A stretch of DNA of 64,000 nt. Source: Candidatus Iainarchaeum sp. (GTDB taxonomy: Archaea > Iainarchaeota > Iainarchaeia > Iainarchaeales > VGJJ01). Position 1 is the stretch's first letter; each line of letters starts with the position of its first letter. This document shows, piece by piece, positions 9,605 to 18,510 of the stretch. The position numbers and the translations under genes were made by a program. The DNA lies in contig CP064981.1 of the NCBI GenBank assembly GCA_016699555.1, positions 62,001 to 126,000 on the forward strand, given 5' to 3'. The notes below the pieces were generated by a model that did no database searches, was not told where the DNA came from, and was given only the letters and a program-made list of their open reading frames with translations.

Positions 9605-9835
9605 TCACCAAAACTTTGATTCGTTCTTTCTCGATTCTTTAAGCAATTCTGCAGTCGGTTTAGAGAATTTCATCGCCCCAAACATCTCTCTCAAGGGATT
9701 CGATTTCTTCTGGATCGTTAACATAATTTCATCATGCTCTTTGAGGCCCAATTTATTGAGTTCTTTTTTGGATAATAACAATCCCATAGAATTTCCCCAC
9801 TTGCGCAGTTTTCCAATCATCACGTCTGAAGCCAT
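9605..9835 (-). CDS. vapB: AbrB/SpoVT-type antitoxin (VapB-like)
   Basis: A 76-aa protein whose N-terminal part (MIGKLRKWGNSMGLLLSKKE) is a swapped-hairpin AbrB/MazE DNA-binding domain; the C-terminal tail (KFSKPTAELLKESRKNESKF) would wrap the PIN toxin. The ATG at 9835 fits a TATA-like CTTATATAAAC at about 9861-9871 in leaderless spacing. It is probably autoregulatory, as in other VapBC pairs. Confidence 0.83.
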   Translation of the reverse strand: MASDVMIGKLRKWGNSMGLLLSKKELNKLGLKEHDEIMLTIQKKSNPLREMFGAMKFSKPTAELLKESRKNESKFW

Positions 9836-9910
9836 ACTAGAACGTATATACAAACTGTTTATATAAGTTGCATTTAAACATTTGGACGCGAGAGCGCCGA
9901 GGTAAAAAAA

Positions 9911-10174
9911 CTATTTTGCAGAACGACGAGCGGCGGCTTTTTGATTGCGAGCATGCTTGCGCACCCCTCTTGGATCACGAGCACTTTTCAACACACGACG
10001 CAAAGCCTTACGCCGATTAAGTTGGTATTCCTTTTGTAGATCATAAACTAAAGCAGGTAAAACAACTGCTTCACGTGAGAGTGGCGCCCCATTGGGATTA
10101 ACCCCATCTAAATATCTATTGAGTCTCATTGACCAACGAATTTGTTTTTTCCTTCTAGGTGGTATTTGAGGCAA
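9911..10174 (-). CDS. Small basic hypothetical protein
   Basis: An 87-aa, strongly basic protein with an RRKKQIRWSMRLNRYLDG start and an Arg/Lys-rich tail (KHARNQKAAARRSAK). I do not recognise the family. It starts with TTG because an in-frame stop lies six codons upstream. TATA-like ATTAAATAG about 25 nt upstream, at the end of the Pelota gene, fits a leaderless start. The charge suggests nucleic-acid binding, which is inference only. Confidence 0.5.
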   Translation of the reverse strand: MPQIPPRRKKQIRWSMRLNRYLDGVNPNGAPLSREAVVLPALVYDLQKEYQLNRRKALRRVLKSARDPRGVRKHARNQKAAARRSAK

Positions 10175-10198
10175 ACTATTGGGATCACTTTATGCTAT

Positions 10199-11254
10199 TT
10201 AATGATACTCAATCCGATAACGCAACAACGCAGCGACTCCCCCCAATCCCGCCAATTGCTTTCCCGGTTCATTCTTTTCCTCGAGGATAAAGGATTTGAC
10301 CCCGTTCTGCGCCGCATGGTGGAGCAATTCCTTGGATTTTTCCTGGAAATCTTTCTGGAAACCGCTGGAAAGCATCAGGGTATGCGCGGCGCCTAATTGG
10401 ATAGCTTTCTCGACTTCGGCAATCCCATAAATGCCTAAACCGGAATTCTTTCCAAGCTCTTTCAACAACTCATGCATCAAATCGCTTTCTTGCGCTAACT
10501 TGTACTCGCCGATGGCTTTGGTGATGAGCGGAGCGGAAAGCGCTTCCTTCACTCCCTTCATCCCAATATCCGAGGTCGCAATGGAGAGGAATTGCTTCTC
10601 ACTCCCCTTGGGTTTTATTTCTTCCATATGACTCAACAACGCCTCGCGCGTGAAACCGGGACCGGCGATGATGATCTGATTCACGGGAGACGAATAGATG
10701 ATCTCCGACAACTTGGAAAAGAACTTTTCCTGCGTCGAATCGGACTTGAATTGCTTTCCGGATTTGAATGAAGAGAAATGCGCGATTTCTTTTACACCGG
10801 AACCTGAAATCTGCACTAACAACGCTTCTTCATCATCCAACACCACACACAAGGAAAGGGGTTTCTTGCTTTCCGCTTCGAATTGCTTGAGCTGTTCAAC
10901 CTCATGCGCAGCCAATTGGGTCTTCTGCACCCTGATGGGCTGGAATAGGTTGAATTGCAGCGTGTGCTGGGACTTCACTTCCACGAACTCTTCAGGGGTG
11001 CCGCGCTCGATACGCCCATTCACGCGCAACGCGGGCAAGTGATCGTCGACTTCGATGGAAATGACGGAGAGCGTCAAATGCATCTTCAGCCGAAAAGGCT
11101 TCTGCCCGGGCTCGCGGGGCTTGATATTGCGATCCGTTTCTCCCGAGACCAAGTCATTGGGATGGATGAGCTTGGCCAGGTTATGGAAGTCCTCTGCCGA
11201 GTGGCATTCCACTTGAAAGAAGTGCTCGAAGGCATTCAAGCCCATAATACGCAT
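10199..11254 (-). CDS. pelA: mRNA surveillance protein Pelota
   Basis: Pelota binds stalled ribosomes together with an EF1A-type GTPase and hands over to ABCE1 for splitting. The 351-aa protein shows the N-terminal Sm-like domain (HLTLSVISIEVDDHLPALRVNGRI), the central eRF1-like domain (SLCVVLDDEEALLVQISGSGVKE; IIIAGPGFTREALLSH) and the C-terminal domain (GAAHTLMLSS, FILEEKNEPGKQLAGLGGVAALLRYRI). The NIKS/GGQ motifs of release factors are absent, as expected for Pelota. ABCE1, its recycling partner, is encoded 300 nt away on the other strand. The TATA-like TTTTTTAAAA at 11278-11287 lies about 29 nt from the ATG. Confidence 0.94.
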   Translation of the reverse strand: MRIMGLNAFEHFFQVECHSAEDFHNLAKLIHPNDLVSGETDRNIKPREPGQKPFRLKMHLTLSVISIEVDDHLPALRVNGRIERGTPEEFVEVKSQHTLQFNLFQPIRVQKTQLAAHEVEQLKQFEAESKKPLSLCVVLDDEEALLVQISGSGVKEIAHFSSFKSGKQFKSDSTQEKFFSKLSEIIYSSPVNQIIIAGPGFTREALLSHMEEIKPKGSEKQFLSIATSDIGMKGVKEALSAPLITKAIGEYKLAQESDLMHELLKELGKNSGLGIYGIAEVEKAIQLGAAHTLMLSSGFQKDFQEKSKELLHHAAQNGVKSFILEEKNEPGKQLAGLGGVAALLRYRIEYH

Positions 11255-11277
11255 GCAAAAGCCTTAGGCCAGGGGAC

Positions 11278-11287
11278 TTTTTTAAAA
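11278..11287. promoter_or_regulatory. Shared divergent TATA-like element (pelA / small membrane protein)
   Basis: TTTTTTAAAA is centred about 29 nt from the pelA ATG (11254, minus) and about 28 nt from the ATG at 11312 (plus), so one box could serve both leaderless genes. Confidence 0.5.
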
Positions 11288-11311
11288 GACGCATCGCCCC
11301 AGAAGTGGTAT

Positions 11312-11509
11312 ATGAAGGCGCTCAGCAAGGCAGGATGGTTCACCCTTGTCCTAGGACTCATCCTCCTCATCGGAGTGTTTTGGCACTACAACGGATTCGT
11401 GGATGCGTCCATCGCCCTCGAAAAGATGCTTTCCTCCCTATTCTATGGCGGACTCATCTGGTTCGGGCTCTTTTGCCTGCTGATGGCCGTCTTATTCTTG
11501 AATAATTGA
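11312..11509 (+). CDS. Small two-TM membrane protein
   Basis: A 65-aa hydrophobic protein with two membrane segments (GWFTLVLGLILLIGVFWHY and FYGGLIWFGLFCLLMAVLFL) joined by a loop. The open frame extends far upstream across pelA in antisense, but the ATG at 11312 matches the TATA-like box in spacing and begins right before the hydrophobic part. The function is unknown. Confidence 0.6.
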   Translation: MKALSKAGWFTLVLGLILLIGVFWHYNGFVDASIALEKMLSSLFYGGLIWFGLFCLLMAVLFLNN

Positions 11510-11551
11510 TCTTTCGCGGAAAATGGATGATGCTACACCAGAGATGAGAAT

Positions 11552-13326
11552 ATGCCCGGACAACGCATTGCGGTAATCGACCACGACAAGTGTTTCCCCG
11601 ACAAGTGCGGATGGCTCTGTCAGCGCAAGTGTCCCGTTAATCGCGTGGGAAAAGACTGCATCACGCAAAATGTCGAAAAGTTCAAAGCCGTCATCGCGGA
11701 AGAACTATGCACGGGCTGCGGGATCTGTCCCAAGATATGTCCTTTTGGCGCCATTACGATCATCAACCTCGACATCCCCCTCGAAGAGCCCGTACACCAG
11801 TATGGGGAAAACATGTTCCGCTTGCACCGCCTGCCCATCCCGCGCAACAACGCCGTCGTGGGGATGATCGGACGCAATGGAACGGGAAAATCAACCGCAT
11901 TCAACATCCTCTCAGGGATCATCGTCCCCAATCTCGGGAAGTGGAACGAGAAAGGCAATTATACCACGGTCAAAGAGCGCTTCAAGGGAAAAGAATTGCA
12001 CGCGGTATTTGACAAAATCGAATCCAAGGAACTCGTCGTATCCATCAAACCCCAACACATCGAAAGATCCCGCGCGCATTCCAAGGGAGCGTGCGCGAGC
12101 TGTTCCATTCCATCAACCAAGAGAAAACAAACTCCATCTTACAAACGCTCGAGTTGGAAAAGATCGCCGATCGCAAGTTGCCGCAGCTCTCGGGGGGAGA
12201 ATTGCAGAAAGTAGCCATTGGAGCGGCCGCACTCAAGCCTGCACAATTGTATTTCATCGATGAACCCTCTTCATACCTGGATATCCGCGAACGCTTACGC
12301 ATGGCGGGATTCCTGCGCGGGCTCGTGAATGATACTACTGCGATGCTGGCCGTGGAGCATGATTTGATCCTGCTGGATTACCTCTCGGACTATGTGCACC
12401 TCATGTATGGCGAACCCGCCGTATTCGGGGTGGTTTCCAACTCCCGCGCCACGCGCGAGGGGATCAACACCTACTTGGATGGGTATGCCAAGGACGAGAA
12501 CTACCGCTTCCGCGCCAATGCAATCCATTTCGACGAAAAGGCATCACGCGACGTGAAGAAACCCCTGCCCATCCTGCACTGGCCTCATTTCACCATCGAG
12601 CAAGGGACGTTTTCCTTGCACGCGGAAGGGGGGACGCTCAACCAGAATGAAGTCATTGGAATTCTCGGCCCCAATGGTATCGGCAAAACGACATTCGTGA
12701 AAACGCTCGCGGGACTGCTTACGCCGAAAGAAGGGCCATTGCCCTCCTCCATCCCCGTCTCCTACAAACCCCAATATCTCGAGGCGCCAGAAGGGATGAC
12801 GGTACAGGAATACTTGGATGCGAATGTCGGAAAAGAATTCATGCAGAGCAAGCACTTGCTCGTTGAACCTTTACACCTCCCGGCGCTGTTCGAGAAGCAA
12901 ATGTCGCAGTTGTCCGGAGGAGAACTCCAGCGCGTGGCGATCGCTTCCGCGCTCGGAAAAGATGTTCCGCTCATTTTGTTGGACGAACCCTCGGCGCACT
13001 TGGATGTGGAACAGCGCCTGCAAGTGGCCAAGACCATCCGCAGTCTCGCGGACACGCAGAAGCGCACCATCTTGGTCGTGGATCACGACTTGTTGTTCAT
13101 GGATTATGTCTCCGACCGCCTGCTGTTATTCGAAGGCAATCCCGGCACGCACGGAAAGGTGCGCGGGCCCATGAGCATGGAGCAAGGGATGAATGGATTG
13201 TTATCCCAACTCGGAATCACATTACGCCGCGATCCCGAATCCAAGCGACCGCGCATCAATAAGCCGGGTTCCGTGAAGGATATGGAACAGAAGAAGGCGA
13301 ACGAATACTATTACACCAAAGCGTAA
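11552..13326 (+). pseudogene. abce1: ABCE1/RLI ribosome-recycling ATPase, frameshifted
   Basis: ABCE1 splits ribosomes after termination or Pelota rescue. The first frame (11552-12065) has two ferredoxin-like Fe-S clusters (CGWLCQRKCPVNRVGKDC; CTGCGICPKICPFGAI) and the first Walker A (GRNGTGKSTAFNIL). The second frame has signature 1 (LSGGELQKVAIGAA), FIDEPSSYLD, the second Walker A (GPNGIGKTTFVKTL) and LSGGELQRVAIASA, LLDEPSAHLD. Restoring one A in GAAAG at 12062-12066 reads IEKIPRAFQGSVRELFHS and gives 591 aa, the normal family length. Loss of this essential gene is unlikely, so a one-base sequence error in a homopolymer is the best explanation. Confidence 0.92.
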
Positions 13327-13353
13327 AAAACGGTTGCGCGAAACCAGTCGGGA

Positions 13354-14145
13354 TTATTTGTGATGCGTAATCGCGCCACGCAAGCCCGGATGCTTCTTCT
13401 GTGCATATTCATGTCCGCGCACTAACTCGAAGCGGCGCATGTAGAGAATAGTCTTGAGTATCTCGATGACGGGGATGACCACGACGAACATCAAAATGAT
13501 GGAAACGAATCTCCCCACGGGAACGACTTGGTCCACGAGGTATTCGATGAGCGGCAGCAAGGCCACCAACACGGTCGAAACCACTACGACCAAAATGAAG
13601 TCGATGGGATGGGAAAGGATCACATAGAGGTTGGTGCGAATGCTCTCGAAGATGGGCTTTTCATCGATCACGAGGGATTGGGGAACGAACACGAGCGCCA
13701 GCGATAGAATCAACAACACTAAATTCATCCACACCACGCTCAAACTCAGGGCTTGACCTAGCAGCACCAACCCGACGAACACGACGCTGATCAAGACGAA
13801 GTAGACCGCCATCACGACAAAGAACTTCTGCACCATCTCACGCAAATAGAAGTGCACCTTGATGTGAGAGAGGTCGTTGCGCACCGCTAGGATGAGCAGC
13901 GTCAACAAAATGGCATACATGGACAAGAACAACAACCCCGCCACGGCCTGTGCGATCACGACCTCGGGAGCGAGTTGGGCAAAGGAGTAATCGAAAAACA
14001 CGCTTCCCGAGAAAAGCGCCATATTCTGGAATTGCAAGAAGAAAAAAGCGAAGATGAGCAGGATAGCGAACGAGATGCTCAGGAGAAAGTTATCCACATA
14101 CTGCTTCCGGATCTGGCCCACGAGCGAAATTTCTTCTACAACCAT
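13354..14145 (-). CDS. Multi-pass membrane protein
   Basis: A 263-aa protein with about six membrane segments, including FLLSISFAILLIFAFFFL, AVAGLLFLSMYAILLTLLIL, FFVVMAVYFVLISVVFVGLVLL, VVWMNLVLLILSLALVFV, FILVVVVSTVLVALLPLI and FVSIILMFVVVIPVIEIL. The arrangement is reminiscent of archaeal DUF4013-like membrane proteins but I cannot name the family. A GGTGG site precedes the ATG, and TATA-like GCTTTTAATCC is upstream. The function is unknown. Confidence 0.62.
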   Translation of the reverse strand: MVVEEISLVGQIRKQYVDNFLLSISFAILLIFAFFFLQFQNMALFSGSVFFDYSFAQLAPEVVIAQAVAGLLFLSMYAILLTLLILAVRNDLSHIKVHFYLREMVQKFFVVMAVYFVLISVVFVGLVLLGQALSLSVVWMNLVLLILSLALVFVPQSLVIDEKPIFESIRTNLYVILSHPIDFILVVVVSTVLVALLPLIEYLVDQVVPVGRFVSIILMFVVVIPVIEILKTILYMRRFELVRGHEYAQKKHPGLRGAITHHK

Positions 14146-14240
14146 ATTCCACCATCATGGTCGCGCAGGATTAAAAGCTTGAGGCCGGGCCATGTCAAGC
14201 GGCAAGCGATGAACCCGATCCAGAAATCAACATAATATCG

Positions 14241-14777
14241 TTATGCTGCGACATGCATGTGCTTTTCGCCCCAAAAGCGGCGGACGAGCAAATAGGAAAC
14301 CCACCCCAAGAGGCCCGCCAGCACAAAAACGAAGAAAGGGGACTGGAGCAGCTGCGGGATGAATTGTTCCTGCACGAAAGCAAGCGTGGCCGCGAATGAA
14401 GCCGATGCGGCATTCTTGCCCCCGCGTGCGATCTCCACGAGATAGGCGTTGTTCCAATAGTACCCCAGCATGGCGACGAACCACACCGCATAGGCAGCCA
14501 CCATATACAGCAACGCGAATGGCACATTGAGCACAAATTCATCCTTGAAGTGGTGCTCATACCACTCCAACCCCAACCACATCAACCAAAAGCCGATGAA
14601 GGGGATGAACAGGAACAGGGGATCGATGAAGGCATAGCCCGTAATGGGGTCCCCGCGCAAAAAACTATACCCGAAGATATCCCACTTCGGCAAGAATTCT
14701 TGGGTAGCGTACAAGAGATAGAGCACGACGTAGGAGATGACGAACAATACCAAGGCCTTCCAGGATTTGGTGTGCAT
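14241..14777 (-). CDS. Membrane protein of unknown function
   Basis: A 178-aa protein with four or five membrane spans (ALVLFVISYVVLYLLYA, IDPLFLFIPFIGFWLMWLGL, FALLYMVAAYAVWFVAMLGYY, FFVFVLAGLLGWVSYLLV). The first loop has WYEHHF, and a conserved-looking GDPITGYAFIDP precedes the second span. I chose the ATG at 14777 because TATA-like GTCTTAAACC lies about 27 nt upstream; an ATG at 14795 is also open. No family recognised. Confidence 0.58.
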   Translation of the reverse strand: MHTKSWKALVLFVISYVVLYLLYATQEFLPKWDIFGYSFLRGDPITGYAFIDPLFLFIPFIGFWLMWLGLEWYEHHFKDEFVLNVPFALLYMVAAYAVWFVAMLGYYWNNAYLVEIARGGKNAASASFAATLAFVQEQFIPQLLQSPFFVFVLAGLLGWVSYLLVRRFWGEKHMHVAA

Positions 14778-14827
14778 AACCAACCCATATCCCATCAAGG
14801 TTTAAGACTGCATGGGTCGGCAACCCA

Positions 14828-16432
14828 TCAGGGGTTCAATGTGAACGCACCCACGTGGGTGCCGATCTCCCCAAATATAGGAGACCCACCCCAGTGCCCG
14901 CGCAATATCGAGTTGGCTTGCGGGTAACTCGGCAGTGAGGGCACCCCGGGAGCCAGGCGGACCCCCACAAAGTAATTCTGAGGCGTATTGATTCCAGTCA
15001 GACTGGGCAATGCGAATGTCGCACCACAATTCGCCCCAATCGGAGCCCCGGAGGAATCCGGGACCACATTTGCGCCGGGATTCGTTGAACCAGGAGACGC
15101 AGGAATCAGCGAGGCAGTAATCAATGTTACCGCGGGATCGCTACTCGCATTCGCTAGTTTGTCGCACCACGCGCTCGTGGGAGTAGTGGGGGCAATCCGA
15201 TAGAAGCGCAGATTCGGAATAACCCCGCCCAAATAAGCCGTGCACACCGCATTGCATGCGTTCTGGGCGGCCGCCAAATTGGGCTGCCCTTGCCAGCACG
15301 GCGAGGAAGGATTATCAAAATTAGAGAACTTCAAACTGATTTGAGGAGTAAAGCCAGCTACCAACCCCGATGAGGCGAGCGGAGAAACATCAATGTGTAC
15401 GACTTCCCCTTGGTCATTGGCAAAATCAAATACGCGGTTGACAGGATTAGTGAAATACGCCTGCGCCACTGCAGGAGAACCCAACGAAGAATCGTATCCG
15501 CAACCCGCAAAGCTGAAGGGAGTCCCCAACCCCAAATCGCACCAATAGAAATCATGCGCCGTCCCAGGAGCGGTCGAATCCAAGTTCTGGCACACGCGGA
15601 AAGAACCGGTGTAATAGTTCCAGGAAGAATAATACCCAAGCGCGTTGGTGCGCTTAATGCCTGTGGTATTGGCCTTCAACTCATACGTTGTCGGGCCCCC
15701 GGGAATCGCAGGAGGAAGCGGCTTCGCCTGGGTCACGCGCAAAGAAATATGGCCGTTCTTGGAATTCCCCTTGCCATCAAGGTCCCCTGAAATGAGCAAT
15801 CCCAACTCGCGGGATTCCCCGGACTTGAGGATGAAACCCGCACTCGGAGCGGGAGAAATCAAGCTGAGGTCGCTCACCGGATTGGTGCACGCCGCAGCCG
15901 GATTCGGATTGAAGCAGAAGGGAACACTCAACGTCTGCACACAACTTGCGGAAGTCACATTGGGATCGCACACGCCCGAACAATCCCACACCGGGGGAGT
16001 CGTACCCGGATTCGCACTCACATCCGTGCATGTCCCACTCTGCACCGGGAGCAAAAAACCTACTTGAAGGCTGTTATTGAAAAAATTATTCTGGAGCGTG
16101 CACGGGACGAACCCGGCAGGAGTATAACAATTGAGCTCGGTCCCAATCCCATCGATGTAGAGATCGCGCCACGTCGTGTTGGTCAGGCGCACCCCGACAG
16201 GATCTGTTTGGACGCCCGCGCCCCAATCCAGTTGCAGGCTGCAGTCCGCCGTCTTACCCGTGCACAAGTCGATCTCTTCGTATTCTTGGATATTCGCCCC
16301 CAGGAAGCTTTGCCCGAGGGGAGTCAACCCGATCACGCTGAGCAGGATGATGATGACGATGATGACGCCTCCCGCCAAGAGAAAAAGATATTCCAGCGCC
16401 GACTGGCCACGCGGAACAGAAGAGGAGTGCAT
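14828..16432 (-). CDS. Large pilin-like protein with class III signal peptide
   Basis: The 534-aa protein begins MHSSSVPRGQSALEYLFLLAGG followed by a hydrophobic helix. GQSALEYL is the archaeal class III (type IV pilin-like) processing site: cleavage after G by the prepilin peptidase, with the Q-S-x-x-E-Y-L motif at the mature N-terminus. The long ectodomain is Ser/Thr/Pro/Asn-rich with many cysteines (for example CTDVSANPGTTPP, FDNPSSPCWQGQPN), far longer than a major pilin, so it may be a tip adhesin or minor pilin. The start at 16432 is supported by TATA-like GCTTTTTATTC about 28 nt upstream. The processing peptidase is probably the one at 47.4 kb. Confidence 0.78.
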   Translation of the reverse strand: MHSSSVPRGQSALEYLFLLAGGVIIVIIILLSVIGLTPLGQSFLGANIQEYEEIDLCTGKTADCSLQLDWGAGVQTDPVGVRLTNTTWRDLYIDGIGTELNCYTPAGFVPCTLQNNFFNNSLQVGFLLPVQSGTCTDVSANPGTTPPVWDCSGVCDPNVTSASCVQTLSVPFCFNPNPAAACTNPVSDLSLISPAPSAGFILKSGESRELGLLISGDLDGKGNSKNGHISLRVTQAKPLPPAIPGGPTTYELKANTTGIKRTNALGYYSSWNYYTGSFRVCQNLDSTAPGTAHDFYWCDLGLGTPFSFAGCGYDSSLGSPAVAQAYFTNPVNRVFDFANDQGEVVHIDVSPLASSGLVAGFTPQISLKFSNFDNPSSPCWQGQPNLAAAQNACNAVCTAYLGGVIPNLRFYRIAPTTPTSAWCDKLANASSDPAVTLITASLIPASPGSTNPGANVVPDSSGAPIGANCGATFALPSLTGINTPQNYFVGVRLAPGVPSLPSYPQANSILRGHWGGSPIFGEIGTHVGAFTLNP

Positions 16433-16555
16433 GCCTGAGGCAATGCGTGTGAGAATAAAAAGCCGCTCTCGAAATACCGTTCTTTCCCCGCACACGATAA
16501 AATTTGAGGCAAAAAAAAGCACCCCCTAAAAAAGGATTGGCTATGCATTTCCTGC

Positions 16556-17542
16556 ATGCACGCCACCGATACCACGCTCCAACTCCCATGGGTCGAGAAA
16601 TATCGTCCCCAAAAACTCGCACAGGTCGTGGGCCAGCGAGATATCACTTCACGCCTGGAAAGCTATGTTTCTACGCGCAATCTCCCCAATATGATGTTTG
16701 CCGGTCCTGCCGGGATCGGAAAGACAACCTCTGCCGTGGCGCTCGCCAAAGAATTGTTCGGAAGCGATTTCGAACGCAATTTCTTGGAATTGAATGCATC
16801 GGACGACCGCGGAATCGATGTCGTGAGAAACACCATCAAAGAATTCGCGCGCACACTCGCGTTCAACGCGGATTTCAAAATCATTTTCTTGGACGAAAGC
16901 GATGCATTGACCGCGGATGCGCAACAAGCGCTGCGTAGGACGATGGAAAAATACACCAAGACGTGCCGTTTTGTGTTGTCGTGCAACTATTCCTCGCGCA
17001 TCATCGAACCCATCCAATCGCGCTGCGTCGTGTTTCGCTTCAAACCATTGCAGAGCAAGGACTTGGAAGCCCAGCTCAAGCACATCGCCGAACAGGAAAA
17101 GCTCAGCGTGGACGCGAAAGCCTATGAGGCGCTCATCTATGTGTCTGAGGGGGACTTGCGCAAGGCCGTGAATACGCTCCAAGCCTGCGCTGCGCTGGAG
17201 AAAAAAATCACCGACGACACAGTCTATTCCGTGGCGAACCGCGCAAAACCCAAAGAGATCAAGGCACTACTCGAGAAAAGTTTTGAAGGGAAGTTCATGG
17301 AAGCCCGCACGCAACTCGATGCGCTCATGAACGAGCACGGCCTCTCCGGGGAAGACATCATCGCGCAATTGCATCGCGAATTGTTGGAGTGGCCCGAGAA
17401 CGAAGTGGATTCGAAGACGAAAATCATGCTCGTCGACAAAATAGGCGAATACGATTTCCGCATGGTGGAAGGGGCCAACGAACGCATCCAATTGGAAGCG
17501 CTCATCGCCAACATCGCACTGCTGAATGCGGCAAAGAAATAA
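16556..17542 (+). CDS. rfcS: Replication factor C small subunit
   Basis: Clamp-loader AAA+ subunit that, with RFC large, loads PCNA. The 328-aa protein begins PWVEKYRPQKLAQVVGQ (RFC box), has Walker A FAGPAGIGKTTSAVALA, Walker B IIFLDESDALT, sensor I FVLSCNYSSRII, the arginine-finger SRC motif and sensor II EGDLRKAVNTLQ. Its last eleven codons and six following bases (17508-17548) recur once at 26732-26772 beyond the next three genes. nreA, which encodes a PCNA-binding protein, would be its convergent neighbour without that intervening segment. Confidence 0.95.
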   Translation: MHATDTTLQLPWVEKYRPQKLAQVVGQRDITSRLESYVSTRNLPNMMFAGPAGIGKTTSAVALAKELFGSDFERNFLELNASDDRGIDVVRNTIKEFARTLAFNADFKIIFLDESDALTADAQQALRRTMEKYTKTCRFVLSCNYSSRIIEPIQSRCVVFRFKPLQSKDLEAQLKHIAEQEKLSVDAKAYEALIYVSEGDLRKAVNTLQACAALEKKITDDTVYSVANRAKPKEIKALLEKSFEGKFMEARTQLDALMNEHGLSGEDIIAQLHRELLEWPENEVDSKTKIMLVDKIGEYDFRMVEGANERIQLEALIANIALLNAAKK

Positions 17543-17548
17543 CGCGCA
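17508..17548 (+). repeat. 41-bp direct repeat, left copy (rfcS 3' end)
   Basis: Starts CCAACATCGCACTGCTGAAT and covers the end of rfcS plus CGCGCA after the stop codon. The copy at 26732-26772 matches 40 of 41 bases; the single difference is G to A within the codon after AAT. Flanking bases outside the 41 bp do not match. Confidence 0.9.
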
Positions 17549-17697
17549 TTTTTGCGACAACCATTCTATCACGGAATGCCACTCGAAGACGGATCGCTAT
17601 CCTCATCCCTCGCCACGCCGAGTCGGGATTGGGTCCGATTGCCGGTCGCCGCACATAGTTTCATTTCTTCGCGACTTGGTCACTTTTTACATTGACA

Positions 17698-18483
17698 TTA
17701 AGTCAGGCGGTATTTTCCGAGCAAGGGTTTTTTGGAATTGACAACGACCCCTTTTTTGTCGACGATTTCAAGCTCTACCAGTTTTCGTTTAAAATTTTCC
17801 CCGCGCAATTTGAATATTTCCAGTCCTCTCCCCCGAGAACCATTTTCGTATAGGACATTGTAGATGGCGATAATCCCATCCGACAAAAAACTAATCGCCG
17901 CCCCCTTCTCGTCCCCCTGATATCCTCCGATGTGGGTGGGGACCGGAGTCTCTCGAATGAGGAGGGAACTGATGTTGTGTTTCTCCAGGTAGCGGAACAA
18001 TTGTTCCATGTAAATACGGAAACGATATTCTTCTCCACTGAAAGCCGAAGAAATAGAGGTAAGTGAATCCACCAAAATCAAGTCGGGCTTGAAATCTCCC
18101 GGAATCAAAACAGGCTGCACATCAATCAACAATTCCTTCTTCGCCTCACTCAACAATGCCTCGACGCTTCGCGCAATATCCAACGCGTTAAACCGCTTGA
18201 TACAGAGTAATCCTTTCTTCTCGTACTGAACGGGATCGAATCCAAAAGAACGCATGTGCTCACGGAGACGCTCTTCCCTCTCCTCAAAACTCATGTACAA
18301 GACCTTATGACCCGCCCGGCACATATTTTGACCCACTTGCAGACAAAAGAGGGTTTTACCCGAGCCCGGTCCGCCCTCTATCAGGATAGCAGAACCGGAT
18401 GGAATCCCATTGTTAAGGAGATCATCCACGCCCTCAATTCCAGTCTTGTAAAATTCATTATTCATCAACGGTCGAGAAGGCAT
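17698..18483 (-). CDS. KaiC-like RecA-superfamily ATPase
   Basis: A 261-aa single-domain KaiC/ArlH-type ATPase. It shows GIEGVDDLLNNGIPSGSAIL, Walker A EGGPGSGKT, a catalytic-Glu region MSFEEREERLREH, Walker B LILVDSLTSISSAF and the KaiC-like C-terminal strand RGRGLEIFKLRGENFKR. Such proteins act as ATP-dependent switches in signalling or archaellum assembly; no archaellum genes are nearby. It is the last gene of the cassette, but a strong TATA-like GGTATAAAAG at about 18508-18517 lies 29 nt before its ATG, so it can be expressed on its own. A partner role for the cytoplasmic tails of the two membrane proteins upstream is inference. Confidence 0.82.
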   Translation of the reverse strand: MPSRPLMNNEFYKTGIEGVDDLLNNGIPSGSAILIEGGPGSGKTLFCLQVGQNMCRAGHKVLYMSFEEREERLREHMRSFGFDPVQYEKKGLLCIKRFNALDIARSVEALLSEAKKELLIDVQPVLIPGDFKPDLILVDSLTSISSAFSGEEYRFRIYMEQLFRYLEKHNISSLLIRETPVPTHIGGYQGDEKGAAISFLSDGIIAIYNVLYENGSRGRGLEIFKLRGENFKRKLVELEIVDKKGVVVNSKKPLLGKYRLT

Positions 18484-18510
18484 ATGAATTCCTATTGGAA
18501 GAGGGTACTT

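Noticed and set aside
10955..11311. Upstream extension of the small membrane protein at 11312 to a 184-aa protein
   Set aside because: The extra 119 residues lie antisense to pelA and have no recognisable domain; the TATA-like box supports the ATG at 11312.
12062..12066. Programmed frameshift in ABCE1
   Set aside because: A -1 slip of the GAA-reading tRNA would pair with CGA, which is poor, and there is no slippery heptamer or nearby pseudoknot-like stem. A one-base sequence error explains it better.
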